Assembly (NCBI RefSeq): GCF_002775205.1
Contig: NC_036460.1
Location: forward strand, 2,052,056-2,116,055
Reading direction: 5' to 3'
Origin: Xiphophorus maculatus
Taxonomy: Eukaryota; Chordata; Actinopteri; Cyprinodontiformes; Poeciliidae
DNA length: 64,000 bases
In this document: positions 1 to 11,580 of the stretch, piece after piece
Position numbering within the stretch: the stretch's first letter is position 1
Layout of the letters: each line of letters starts with the position of its first letter
Notes under the pieces: model-generated
Seen by the model: the letters and a program-made list of their open reading frames with translations, nothing else
The model's database searches: none
What the model was told of the DNA's origin: nothing
Position numbers and translations under genes: made by a program

Positions 1-600
1 ATTTTTGCAGATTTTTCAGTTACGCCTTTTTCTACATTAGAAATTCATTGAAAGATATAAACAAACATTTATTTTTAAAATAAACATTTGATTGCCTAAC
101 ATTATTCCTTTAGTTCACATCAGCAGCTAAATGTGAAAAGCTCAGCGTTTCTGTTGATCAATACAGAGTAGGGCTGATCTGCTGACTAACTGATTAACTG
201 ATTAGTAATTGGAGAGCAGAAGCTGCTAATAGAATATTTTGCAGAATCTGAACCAGGTGAAGTTATTACTCCAAATGAGAAGTTCTGGGTAGAACAGATT
301 TAGAGACAAAAGTTAGTTTTTTTTATCCGAGGCCCAAGTTTTGTGAAGTTTGGGTCTCATTACAGCTCTATGTCTTGTTCTTTCAGCAAATGGACATTTA
401 GAATCTGTATATTCTGGTCAATGATTAATTACTAAATTAGTTGACAATTATTTCAATAATCATTAAATCATTTCTGCCCTAGTTGTGGATCAGGAGCAGT
501 TCTGTTTCTGGGTTATGGGTCGGGTTTTGGACTAAGCTGTGAACTGAGTTTAGGATCAGAAAGTCAATGCAGAATCCCTGTGAAGACAGAAACACGCTGT
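1..600. other. No coding sequence seen; presumed rnf168 intron
   Basis: AT-rich sequence left of rnf168 exon 2. No open frame with family similarity and no convincing exon was found. Because the second rnf168 exon ends in a splice donor at 678-677, this stretch is most simply the following intron. Confidence 0.5.
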
Positions 601-678
601 GTCAGGTGTACCTGTGTGTGATTACCCTGCCTCTGATTGGCCGGCGTGGCGCGGTGTACCTGTGTGTCTGTGGCGTAC

Positions 679-1508
679 CTGTGCCGTCGTCCTCCTCAGC
701 GTCCTGGCCGTTCAGGCGGCGCTGACATTGCAGAGGGAAGAGGGTCTGGATCCGGTTCCACAGCTCCAGGTTCACCAGCGTGTTCTTCTTGTTGTTGCGG
801 CGGGCCCAGCTGGAGACCCGCTTCCTGCACATGGGGCAGCACAGTGTCGCCTTGTCCACCGACTCCAGGAAGCAGCCCTGGAACACACACACTGGGATGA
901 GTGGTGGAGGCAGAGCGCCACCTGCTGGACAGCTTCTTTAGGTTTAGATGCAGCAGCATCTGATGGCCGTTTCTACGGAAACAGACCGACAAGTCCAGCC
1001 TTTTCAGACCCCAGCATCACTAGTCATTTCAGTTACCATGGTGACTCCAGCTCAAGCATCGCCTCTTTGTTACCATGGTAACTACAGCTTCACTCCCTCT
1101 CTGTGATGTGGTGACTTTACAGCAGCAGGTCTGACAGTTTCAGGTTAGTTTTTATTAGTTATAGCAGCAGGTTCAGTTTCTCAGATTGTGGTTCATTTTC
1201 AGGTGCAGAATTCAAAAAGGTCAAAGTATTGGATCATGATTATGGACAGTCCCTGCAGCCGGAGTGTGTGTGTGTGTGTGGTACCTTGCAGAAGGAGTGT
1301 GTGTGTGTGGTACCTTGCAGCCGGAGTGTGTGTGTGTGGTACCTTGCAGAAGGAGTGTGTGTGTGTGTGGTACCTTGCAGAAGGAGTGTGTGCAGGGCAG
1401 GGTGACGGGCTCTATGAAGATGTCCAGACAGACCGGACACAGACAGTCTTCCCAGGTCAGAGCCAGCTCCTGTCTGCCTCCTTCCTCCACCTCAGACACC
1501 GGAGACAT
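679..1508 (-). CDS. rnf168: RNF168-like RING E3 ubiquitin ligase, N-terminal part (2 exons, continues off the left edge)
   Basis: Coding exons 1508..1374 and 877..679 join in phase 0 and give 111 residues; the donor at 678-677 (GT after CACAG) shows that the gene continues beyond position 1. The protein has a C3HC4 RING: CPVC near residues 23-26, CTHSFCKGC spanning the junction, then CCPMC. It continues with RKRVSSWARR and LVNLELWNRIQ, the block that follows the RING in vertebrate RNF168. RNF168 is a nuclear ligase that ubiquitylates H2A K13/K15 at DNA double-strand breaks and recruits 53BP1. The start at 1508 is the first ATG before the RING in this frame, and an acceptor-like site near 1540 suggests that the 5'UTR is spliced. 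The ubiquitin-binding modules normally found later in the protein are outside the window. The paralogue RNF169 shares this architecture and is the main alternative. Confidence 0.8.
1250..1385. repeat. Minisatellite of about 29-31 bp carrying copies of the rnf168 exon 1 splice donor
   Basis: GGTACCTTGCAG recurs at 1280, 1309, 1338 and 1369, each copy separated by a (GT)n run and an AGAAGGAG or AGCCGGAG segment. A fifth partial copy (TGCAGCCGGAG) lies near 1252. Read on the minus strand, each full copy is CTGCAAG followed by GTACC, the same sequence as the end of rnf168 exon 1 and its donor. The array therefore starts in the exon and runs into the intron. Confidence 0.85.
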
Positions 1509-1959
1509 CTTCGTCCTCTTCGCAGTCGAGGAACAAGTAAACACTGTTGAAGCACAAACCATCATCATCATCCTCAGCTGTAGTGGTGTGTGTATCCTGA
1601 TCACAAAGGGCGCCCCCTGCTGGTCTTTACATCATACTAAGACAAAATATTCCATCAGAAGTTGAACTAAATTAGAAGAATTTAGTAAACCTGCTGTGAG
1701 TAAAGAGGAAACCTGAAGTCTGAGCAGAAAGAGGACAGAAGGATCTGGGACAGGCTGAGATGGAGAAAAGAAAAGACCTGAGGAAGAGGAGAAGCAGGAG
1801 GAAGATGAAAGCTAAAAGTCAAAACACTGACAATCGTTACAGATGGAAGAAATGAAAATAACGGTTCAGTTCCTGGTCATTAGGAGGTAAGCGAATGGTT
1901 TTTATGCGACATGTTTTATAGTGAAGGGTTTTTCTGCACGGGGTCTTTATGCATGTTCT

Positions 1960-2252
1960 CCCTGTGCATGGTGGATTCTCTCTGGGTACTCCGGCTTCCT
2001 CCCACAGTCCAGAAACATGACTGTCAGGTTAATTGGTCTCTCTAAATTCTCCCTAGGTGTGTGTGTGTGTGTGCGTGGTTGTGTGTCCCGTCTGTCTCTG
2101 TGCTGCCCTGCGACAGACTGGCGACCTGTCCAGGTGACCTGTCCAGGTGACCTGTCCAGGTGACCCCGCCTCTCGCTCGGAACGTTAGCTGGAGAGGCAG
2201 CAGCTCCTCCTGACCTCAGTAGGGACAAGGTGTTAGAAAATGGATGGATTTC
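1960..2252 (+). repeat. Interspersed retroposon-like repeat with ATGGATGGAT tail
   Basis: The stretch has the wording of a very common fish repeat: a segment with ATTCTCTCTGGGTACTCCGG, a (GT)n run, CTGCGACAGACTGGCGACCT, and a 3' end in AAAATGGATGGAT. A 15-bp unit (CCTGTCCAGGTGA) is locally tandem at about 2124-2164. The name is from memory of fish genomes; no library search was possible. Open frames across it are not genes. Confidence 0.6.
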
Positions 2253-3380
2253 ATTTTATATTAAAACAGGATTCTTAGTTTTGCACATCATTTGTGTTTC
2301 AACATGAAACTAAATATGTTCTGTTGAACCACATCATTTTGTTTCATTTGTGTACTTAACTGATTTCAGATTTATTTATTTTTGGTAGCCAAAATCCATT
2401 TACATTTATCTTAATTTATTTTAGATTTTCTTTTGGCAGTATTGTTCACCTCTAGTTCCACATGAAACATGTCTGACTGCAAAGTGTCAACAAGAAATAA
2501 CTCAGATTTAATGGGACTCATCTGAAGTTTTATCACTTTTCAGATGTACTTTGAAACAAAAGCTTTTTATCGAGTCCATATTTGCTACATAAAAACCACA
2601 AAATAAAGTTTAAACTTGCACATTTCACCAGACGAGCTTCTGCGATGTTCAGAAGAGTTTTCCTGTTTGCTGTGACTGATGCCGTCTGAACTATTATGTA
2701 GTGTAGTTAGAAAATACTGATTCAAATATTTTACTCACAGAGAAGTAGTGTGACCGCCATCTTGTGCGAGAAATTTTGAGTTTCCTGCCAGAGCAGCTTG
2801 TGTTTATTCAACTCAAAAATACTTTACTGATCCCAAAAGGAAATTAAATCCTAAAATTATGCTAACAGGTTTTCCAGTTCGTACTCACGTAATGTAAGGC
2901 TGCGCGTATCGACCAAGTTATCAATACTATCAGTACCAAGCGGAGTTTTGGAACCAGATCAATATTTTTAACTTTCTCTTCCACGTATCAGCAAATTAAA
3001 CATTTTCCTCTCAGTTCTGCCAGCACAAATACAGGAATTAATACCAAGACCTTTCATTTTTAATTTGAGAGAAGGACTTCATAAATTTGTAATGTTTTAA
3101 CTCAAAATGTCTGTTTTCTTTCAAATATAACCTGTTTACTTCCCAGTTTTGTCATTATGTTGAAAATAATCCCCACTGAAACTGAAATATACTTATATAA
3201 AATGTGTAACGCTAACATTAAATATGAATATGGCTTCCAAGAAGGGAAAACAGACTGATGCACGTTTGTAATGCTATATAGTTTTCTATTTTATATAGCT
3301 AATAAAAACTCTTGTTTTCCTGAAAACTGGAGTCGAATTACGAATTCAATCAATTACAACGCTTCGTTGGGCTAAAACAT
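2253..3380. other. Gene-free AT-rich stretch upstream of rnf168
   Basis: No exon, RNA gene or clear terminal repeat was recognised. It may be the first (5'UTR) intron of rnf168 or intergenic sequence. Confidence 0.4.
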
Positions 3381-3850
3381 CCGTTAAACCGCCCTGTGTT
3401 CCCCAGGCTAACGGCTCTCTGACACCGACAGGATCTCCAGCTGAAAATGGGGACCAAACATCTCGTCCTGCGGTCAGAAAGCATCCCAACAGAACCCCTC
3501 TAACTGCCTCCGAACCAACCCCCTGCTCGGAGTTTACCAGAGCCAGCCCCGCCTCACCTGCTTCAGCTCCAACGGAAGCTAACTAACGTTAGCCGGTCCA
3601 AAGTTTACTTGCCAACGGTTACCGGATACGAGCCGCTCCAGCTTCGCAGCCCGCAAGGCGTCATGTTGTTTCAGTAAATTGGGAACCAGGAGTCAAACGT
3701 CGGTGGCTTTCGACCGTTTTTGATATTCTTTGGACGTTAGCTTGTGGACTGAACCCGCCTGAACTGACTGTTGTTGGGACAGTGCGCATGCGTCCTCAGG
3801 TCACTCTCTTCTTCCTTTTTATAACGGGGGCTCTCTAGCATTTTAATAGC
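3380..3850 (-). promoter_or_regulatory. Candidate rnf168 promoter / non-coding first exon with NRF1-type site
   Basis: This stretch is GC- and CpG-richer than its surroundings and contains TGCGCATGCG at 3783-3792, a match to the NRF1 palindrome found in many housekeeping promoters. It lies between the 3' end of the zinc-finger gene and the 5' side of rnf168, both on the minus strand, so it is best placed to drive rnf168. Exact TSS and exon ends were not determined. Confidence 0.4.
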
Positions 3851-4784
3851 GCATACCGCCACCTACTGTTCATGAGTGTGTAACATCCCGAACTTTCTGC
3901 AACTTTATTGTGCTATGAAAATAAATGAATGCTTTCCAATTTCAGTCATTTTCTCTTTTTCCTTTAGTTTCACACGTTTTCAAAACTACATGACAGCTAT
4001 GCATATAAAGACAATAATAGTATAATAAAAATATTTTCTTTTATGAAGTAATCTATTTGTCTTCGCTTGTAAATTCTTTTTTTCATTGAAGAAAATCATT
4101 CGGTTTTTATTATACAAGTATTTATTATACAATCAAAAATGAAACACATTTCAAAACTGTTTAGTTTTATATAGGTTTTATTGCTAAGGCAGGATGGTGA
4201 AGGTCGCTGACTCCTGCTTTAATGATTACTATTATAAAAGCAGGTTTACTATTATAAGAACTCTCTGTCTCTATGAGACTTTTATTGCATTTTATTTATA
4301 GTTTTATTCCAGAAACCCATAAAATCTTCTACATTACAGACTGCACAGACACTAAGCAGATTCCTCCAAGTGCAAATAATGACTTTATTTTTTTCTACAA
4401 ATTGAAAAATGAGCTCAAAATTTTGTCAGAACAAATTTAAATTTAAAAAGGTTTAAATTGGTTAGTTTCTCTCTGCAGTCTGACGGGAAAATGGACCATC
4501 AGATCACCCGACGCTGCAGGTTTGGAACAAAATGGACGCCTGGCTCGACTGACGGACCAATCAGTGTTTGGATGCATTTGGGTTTTCCATATTACTGAAT
4601 CCCTGAGTTTAAAAAGAAATGTTTGTCTGGATGTCGGCAGAACGAAGGTACGGAACACCAGAATGTCCATTTGTGTGCAGAAGAAGAACACAGCTGACCA
4701 CATCTACTTGACTTCAACTGTTGGTCTCCATGTTGTAAAGTTATGGTTTCCTTTCCGTCGTTAGTCCGGTCGAGTCTGAAGCGT

Positions 4785-7700
4785 CTAGCTGTTGAAGTTG
4801 GGCGTCCAGCCGAAGTCGTCCCGTTGTCTCCTGTCTTTGGTGCTGGACTCCAGCGTGTCCTGCGACTCGTCTCCGCAGCGGTGCTTCTTCAGCTGCCGGG
4901 AGTCGGAGAAGCCCAGGTGGCAGCGGTCGCAGGAGTACAGCTTGATGCCCGTGTGGATCTGCATGTGGGACTTGAGCTGGTTGGATTGCCGGAACCGCCG
5001 GCTGCACACGCTGCACTGGTACGGCTTCTCTCCGGTGTGCACCAGCAGGTGGCGGTGGTAGTTCTGAGGCGTCCTGAACTCTTTGCCGCAATGCTCACAG
5101 CGGTGCGGCTTCACCCCAGTGTGCAGCAGCTCGTGCTGCCTCAGCTGCGACGCCTGCAGGAAGCCTTTGCTGCAGAAGGAGCAGACGTGCGGCCGGTCGC
5201 CGGTGTGCTGCCGCTGGTGGTACTGCAGCATGTGCCGCAGGTGGAAGGTCTTCCCGCAGGTGTTGCAGGCGAACTCCTTGGTCTGCTGGTGGCTCTTCTC
5301 ATGCATCCGGAGCGTGCTGCTGCTGCTGAAACTCTTCAGGCACATTTTGCAGCTGAACGGTTTGACTCCGGTGGACCTGCGGCGCGCGGCGCCGGGCAGC
5401 CGGCCCTCCAGGTCGCCGTGGACCAGCTGCTGGTGTTTCTGCAGCTGACAGTTGTAGAAAAAGGTTTTTCCACAGCAGTCACACATGAAGGGCTTCTCCA
5501 CACCGTGAACCAGCATGTGGGTTTTCAGAGCCCAGGTTCCTGAGAAACCTTCACCACACTGATGACACCTGGTGGAGAACAGAGGGAAGCACAACAGGAT
5601 GAATTTGCATGTTCCATGATGCCTTTAGATATTGTACTTATGTCTGCTTGTTCTGTACAGTATGTTTCATTTTGTTCCTGAACTTTTCTTGTTTGACATA
5701 AAGTTACTGGTGAAAAAAAAGAGAGAACACAAGTAGAGGAAATGGAACTGCTATGTAAACAGTCTTCAGCCCCTTAAAAAAATAAGAGCATGAAATTAAA
5801 TGTCTGTGTGATCAATAACCAAAACTTCAACACATATGTTAAACTTTATTCAACTAAAAGCTTAAAAAATAGCCAAGTAAATTAGCACCTTAGGATTTGT
5901 CTGAAAAAATGTATTTAGGGGAAGCTATGTGCGCTAAAAGTTTTCAAAGTTAGCAAAAATGCTACACTAAAGTTAGCTCAAAACGTTCCCACCGCTGCCT
6001 ACGACAGGGTGTGCATCGGTGTGCATGGGGTCTGAATCTAGATGGAAATGTTTCGGGTCTGCCTACCGGTGAGGTTTCTCTCCGTTGTGGAGATGCAGGT
6101 GTCGCTGCAGGTTGTACTTGAGGCCGAAGCTCAGTCCACAGGTATGGCAGGTGAAGGGTTTCTCTCCGGAGTGAACCACTCGGTGCTGCATCAGCCCCAT
6201 CCTGCATTTAAAAGCCTTGTCGCACTCGCTGCACTTGTATGGCCGCTCGTCAGAGTGCGACCTCTTGTGGACGCGCAGGTTGCCGCTGGTGGAGAACCTT
6301 TTGCCGCAGGTCTGGCAGGGGTATGGCCGCGCCCCTGTGTGGACCCTCTGGTGCTCCTGCAGGCTCTTCTTCCTGGTGAAGCTCTTCCCACAGACGTCGC
6401 ACATGAACGGTTTCACCTTAGCGTGTGACACCTCGTGGGACCTCAGCGCTGCAGCAGAGGTGAAGGTGCGGTCGCAGGCACGGCACTCCAGCGGCGTCTT
6501 CTCCAGCCGATGCGACGCTTGGTGGACCCGCAGCTGTCGCAGGAGGCGGAACTTCTTGCTGCACTGGTCGCATTGCAGCAGCTTGTCCGGGTCACGCTCC
6601 TGCGCCTCCCGCAGCTTGTGGCTCTGCTGGTGTTTGAGCAGCATGTGTGCCTTGTAGAAGCCTTTGTCGCAGGCGTCGCAGGGGAAGGGCTTGCGGTGGC
6701 TGGCCATGTGTTTGGTCAGCTGGTGGTTCTGGTGGAAGCCTTTGTTGCAGAGTTCGCAGAAGAAGCGCTTCTCCTTGTAGAGCTCCCGCCGCCGCCAGCG
6801 CTCCTGCTCTTTCTGCTGCTCCGCGCTCGCAGCTGCACACACACACACAGGTTCTGGGACTGGTTCTGAGAGAGGTACCAGCTCCTGGATCAAACCGCAG
6901 CAGAATACTGACAGAGCCGGGTCAGGGTCAGCGGGTTCAATCACAAAAAATAACGTTAAATTTATTGCAATGCCTTAGGAAAAAGCTCGGTAAAAGGACC
7001 ACCTGGCAGGACACCTGGTTCTGTCCAGTTTGAGACCCGGTTCCATCTATTCTGACCCAGTTCTGTCCATTCTGACTGCAGTGGTTTGAATGTTTTGTTC
7101 AACATAAATCAGAACTTTACCTGTTGGACTCTCGAGGCCCGTCGGACCCTCAGAACCAGGGTCTGGTTCTTTTGTAGTTTCTGATCCCTGAAGACACCAC
7201 CAAACAGTTGAACACTCTGACCAGCTGTGGTAGAACTGAATGTTCTGATTCTCCAGGGAGCTCCTGAACTCACCACAGTTCCCTCTTCCTCAGGTTGGAC
7301 CTGGTCGCCTCCTGGAAGCCCATTGGCCAGTCCGTCTTTGGTCTCAGGTTCTGTGGAGATCTGGGTCGTCTCTAAAACCACCTCAGCCTCAACCTGCGGC
7401 GAGCCTGGAGCAACCAGATCCGTCTTCTCCTGCGGCACTGGAACGCAGCAGCTGTTCTGTCGCTCGATTGGCTGTTGGACAGAAAGGTTGGTGAAGATCG
7501 CCGGAACCGGGTCGCTGCAGGTGGGCCGAACCGAGACCACCTGGAGTTCAGCCAACCTGACTGACGGGTCCAAAACTACAGACACACAGAGAGACAGCAA
7601 AGGCATCACAAAACTACAACATTAAAAATAAACGACTTCCTGTTCAGAAGGTTCTCGCTCACAGAGCAGAGTTAGAGTTTCCTCCTTAAAGCTGCAGTAC

Positions 7701-9593
7701 GTCACTTTTATAAAAAAATTGTTTTTTCTATATATTTGACGGATATGAGACAGATAATCTGTGAAAAGATCAAGCTGAAGAAATGCACCGCTCCCAACCA
7801 AAGCCAATCAATCAGAGTCAGGAGGCGGGTCTTACCGCTGTCAATCAACATCATGAACAAGTTGCTAAATGTGCTAATGACGGAGAAACAAGTGAGAAAC
7901 AAGTGACCACTGCCAGTCATGCCAGTGTAGTTTAGCAGAGAGCAGAGCCTACATGAGCATGATTGACAGCGCTAAGACCCGCCTCCTGGCTCTGACTGGC
8001 TGTTTCTTGTTAGCACTGAAAGAAGGCAGCAGAGCTCGATTTTTCACAGATTACCTGTTTCATACCAAACTGTCACGACGTAGTGACAGCTTCAACAAAT
8101 ACGTAAAAAATATTTTTTATAAAATTCATAATGCAGCTTTAAATCACCTGACGACTGAACTTTGGGAGCCTTGTGGTTCTTCACTGCAGCGGCGGGTTTT
8201 GGTTTCTGTGGTTCTTCCCCCTCCAGTCGCCTCACTTTGTCCTTCAGAGCTTCGTTCTCCGTCAGAACGATCAGGTAGAGTTCTCTGAAGATGCTGCGGA
8301 TCTTACGGACCGCCTCTCTGGACATCAGAACCAGAACACTGCTCAGCTGCAGGGCGAAGGAGAGTAAGAGGTTAACCCGGGCAGAGAGCAGAGAAACCAG
8401 AACCTTCTGGTCTGATCAGGATCCAAATTCCACCAGAACTTTTGATCATTTTTCTGATTTAAAACAAATATAATAATAATAATAATAATAATGCAGATGG
8501 GTGTGTTTCTGTGTCTCCATGGCTGATTCTATAGGAAGGAACTTTTGGGCCCAAAAAAGTTCTGTTACCATTATTGTCAGTATGTAACTGACAGTAATGC
8601 TGGTTAGCATGGCCACCGATAACAACGTATAGATAGTTTTCCTTTAGGTAAACTGTTTCTCCAACATTAGCACATTTAAAAGCTTATTCATAAGGTTGAT
8701 TGACAGCGCTAAGACCCGCCTCTTGGCTCTGATTGGTTGTTTTGTCCGGTGCATTTTTCCAGACAGCAATAGTAGCTCAAGGAGGAGATCCACCGATTTA
8801 CTGATTGTCTCATAACAAACGATCATAACATGGTAACAGCTTTAATAAATATGTTAAAAAAAAACAACCAAAAAAACATTTTTCATAAAAGTTACATACT
8901 GAAACTTTAATTGAAAGTTATTCCGACCAATAAAAAGACAGAATTTCATCCATGAAAGACCGTCTATTGGACGGTTCTATGTCACGTGTAAATTAGTTCT
9001 TGAAAGAAGCGGTTCTGGTGATTTTGGATCAGATCAATTTGACATTGTTATTGTAACCTGGGGAACAGAAACGAGTCCAGAATCTGAACTTTAAACGCAA
9101 CAGCTGATTCAAACTTGCAGAACGTTCTTTTCAGGAAACACTCTGCTGACAGAACCGAACCAGCATCACGTCCAGCTCTCACCTGATTCCGCTTCTCTTC
9201 TGGTTCCTGCTTCTCCAGCAGAACCTCCTCCGGTTCTGGCTCCCGCCCCAGTAGAACCTCCTCAGCAGCAGGTTCCCGGTCCAGCAGAATCTCCACAGTT
9301 ACTGGTTCCTGACCCATCACCTCCGTTTCTGGTTCCTCCTCCAGTAGAACCTCCTCAGTTACTGGTTTCGAATCCAGTACTGGTTTCTGATCCAGTAGAA
9401 CCTCCTCAGTTACTGGTTCCTGTTGTCCTAGTAGAACCTCCTCAGTTACTGGTTCCTGTTGTCCTAGTAGAACCTCCTCAGTTACTGGTTCCCGTTGTCC
9501 CAGTAGAACTTCCACAGCAGCCTCCAGCAGCAGCTGGAGAACCAGTTCGGTCTGACGGCCAAAAGTTTCCTCTACGGTTCTGAGATGCTTCAT
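4785..9593 (-). CDS. C2H2 zinc-finger protein, 16 fingers, 842 aa, six exons
   Basis: Exons 9593..9183, 8346..8148, 7575..7274, 7187..7121, 6832..6067 and 5568..4785 all join in frame (2529 nt including TAA). Residues 1-137 hold MKHLRTVEETFGRQTELVLQ followed by a Glu-rich run of EPVTEEVLLGQ-type repeats. Exon 2 (SREAVRKIRSIFRELY then TENEALKDKVRRLEGE) predicts a short helical coiled segment, a layout seen in many fish multi-finger proteins. Exons 3 and 4 are an acidic Pro/Ser/Thr linker. Exons 5 and 6 (from about residue 350) encode eight fingers each with TGEKP-like linkers; the junction HNGEKPH-R-CHQC falls between fingers 8 and 9. The last finger (YSCDRCHLGF...LKKHRCGD) lacks a normal second histidine. 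No KRAB or BTB domain was seen. It is probably a sequence-specific nuclear DNA-binding regulator; the orthologue was not identified. The 3'UTR probably lies at about 4440-4784. Confidence 0.85.
5600..6066 (-). other. Intron 5 of the zinc-finger gene
   Basis: Non-coding between finger exons. The part at 5880-5990 (GCGCTAAAAGTTTTCAAAGTTAGC) resembles sequence at 29690-29790 and 41870-41960, so it is probably a fragment of a dispersed repeat. Confidence 0.4.
7686..8142. mobile_element. TTAA-bounded MITE, copy 1 (457 bp), in zinc-finger intron 2
   Basis: Begins TTAAAGCTGCAGT and ends GCAGCTTTAA, giving inverted termini that include TTAA on each side. The interior shares CAATCAGAG(T/C)CAGGAGG, GGGCTTA-like GCGCTGTCAATCA and GAGAAACAA with the copies at 32517-33002 and 51520-52010. 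There is no coding capacity. The right end lies directly beside the donor of exon 2 (exon end 8148). Confidence 0.8.
8600..8915. mobile_element. Diverged or truncated relative of the TTAAAGCTGCAG MITE
   Basis: Contains the family's internal wording (TTGATTGACAGCGCTAAGAC, CGCCTCTTGGCTCTGATTGG) and ends near AAAGTTACATACTGAAACTTTAA, but with altered termini. It lies in zinc-finger intron 1, next to a (TAA)n microsatellite at about 8470-8492. Confidence 0.55.
9210..9510 (-). repeat. In-frame coding tandem repeat in zinc-finger exon 1
   Basis: Codons for EPVTEEVLLGQ recur with a near-perfect 36-bp period at about 9403-9510 and more diverged copies down to 9210 (KPVTEEVLL, EPVTVEILL, EPAAEEVLL, EPEPEEVLL). 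The period is a multiple of three, so copy-number changes keep the frame. Confidence 0.85.
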
Positions 9594-9810
9594 GGCGAAC
9601 CGGAACCAGAACCTAGATTCTGTTCAGACAACAAACTGCGCTAAAAATGCTGTTCTGAACCAAACTAAGCGAAATATCTGCTTCCCATCAGTCCAACATG
9701 GCGACTTATCCTTTGTTGACATCGCGGGGACTTGTTCTTCTTCTTCGTTTCATTCCGGTTGGCGGCAGGTTGGTGGAGGCGCGTTGCTGCCCTCTGGCGG
9801 CTGAGACCTG
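9594..9810 (-). promoter_or_regulatory. Candidate promoter/5'UTR of the zinc-finger gene with YY1-like site
   Basis: AACATGGCGAC at 9695-9705 matches the YY1 consensus core (ATGGCG), about 100 bp upstream of the start codon at 9593. The neighbourhood is moderately CpG-rich. No TATA box was identified. Confidence 0.4.
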
Positions 9811-11329
9811 CTATTTCAGAAACAGGCCCAGAATGTAAACCAGGAGTCGTGTTCAGCTTAGAAAAGTATACATCTTCTCCAATCAAGCATAAATAAATTA
9901 TAAACCCATTAATTACGTAAATACAAGAATAAAGTGAAGAAAAAATTTATTAAATTAGAAAAAAATAATATGCAAGTCATAAAGTTGTACAGTTGGTAGT
10001 AATGTTGCCTTGCAGCAAGAGGGTCCTGGGAAGGTAGAGAAACAGGGTACAGGTGTGTTCATGGGTCCAATCTAGAAGCCACACTACACAAGCACTGTTT
10101 TAAAATTAATAAACCACATTAAAAATACCTTTAATAAAGTTCTGTTCAGTAAAAATGGAGAGTGTAGATTAAGCTTAGTTCTGTGAGTGAAAAAAAATCA
10201 TATTATTTTAATATTAAATAATATCAGCAGGCATCTTATCAGTTATCAGGATTTATAGTTAATCTTGTTAATCCGAACTCTGAGAATAATCTCATAGATG
10301 TCGTTCAGGTGATTCTTCTTCTGGCCGTATTCTGTGCTGCTGTTCTCATTTTGCCAATTTGGTTTAGAAACCAGCCAGTCGAGCGTTAAATCACAAACAA
10401 GAGAAGAGGCTGGACTCTGGATCAGAAAAATCAACTTTATTCATATTTCATCTTCATTGATGAAAACATAATCAAATACATCAGTTCTTTTCTTTCTCAC
10501 AGTTTCAATAAAAATAAACAAGTGCAATAATCTCAGAGCAGGAAACCGCGGCGACCATCAGATTCTCACAGTGCATGAAGAACAAGTCATGAATAATCTG
10601 AACCAGCTTCCGAGTCGGAGCGCCCTGTTGGCGTTCACACAACGTCTAAATGCTTCTACCAACCAATCAGAGAGCTGCATCTCCAACCGCTGATCTTTGG
10701 ACCAATCAGAACTCAATCTGCTTCTCTTCAGCATTTCAGCTCAATTTTAATAATTTCCTAAAGAAACTGCATGAAACATTAATATAGGTTGATATAATAT
10801 TCATTTCCTGTAAATAACTACAAATAAATCGTGTTTGAGGAAACCTTTACAAACTCAGGAAGTGCACTTAGTTTAATGATGACAAACATTTTGTGCAAAA
10901 GGAGAAGTTTGTGAGCAGATAAATATTTCATATTTAATCCATGTGCATATTTCAACCTGAATCCGGTGCTTGGCTTCAGGTCGTTTCACGTTGATCACAG
11001 AAAGAAGGAAGTTTTGTTTCTCCTGGTTCGTCAGGACCAGCAGGCATCTACAGATCAACAGCCACCTGACCTCCAGGTCAAAGGTCAGGTGAAGATCCTG
11101 ATAAACTGTTTGAGTGTGATTCACACTGTGGTGTGGAAATGGCTCTTATCCAACAGGACAGATCGCTTTTGGCTACATTTATGAAGCCAAACTGGATTTA
11201 ATCTGTGTTCACACTGGGGTAAAGTTGGATCAAACTGAACCCGGTTAACCCGGGTTAGTTAACTCAGGTCCTTGTTCAAACTCAGACTAGTCACTTTAGT
11301 TTGCTGCAGAGTTCTGCTGCCGTCAAACT

Positions 11330-11580
11330 GCAGTCACACTGGAGTTAAACTGGAGTCACACTGGAGTTAAACTGGAGTCACACTGGAGTTAAACTGGAGT
11401 TAAACTGGAGTCACACTGGAGCTAAACTAGAGTCAAACTGGATTCACACTGGAGTTAAACTGGATTCACACTGGAGTTAAACTGCAGTCACAATGGAATT
11501 AAACTGGAGTCACAATGGAGTCAAACTGGACTCAAACTGTAGTTAAACTGGAGTCACACTGGAGTTAAACTGATGACATA
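11330..11580. repeat. Degenerate minisatellite of CACTGGAGTTAAA / CTGGAGTCA units
   Basis: Units of about 11 bp, pairing into 22 bp (CTGGAGTCACACTGGAGTTA), repeat across the segment with substitutions. Smaller echoes follow at 11805-11900. It lies within the presumed nyap2 3'UTR or just past it. Confidence 0.8.

Noticed and set aside
1188-1665. Cys/Val-rich plus-strand frames
   Set aside because: Translation of the (GT)n-containing minisatellite opposite rnf168 exon 1.
4743-5543. 266-codon plus-strand open frame
   Set aside because: Antisense of the zinc-finger exon; Leu/Val-rich composition mirrors finger codons and no domain is visible.
6042-6869. Plus-strand open frames of 128-146 codons
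   Set aside because: Antisense shadows of finger exon 5.
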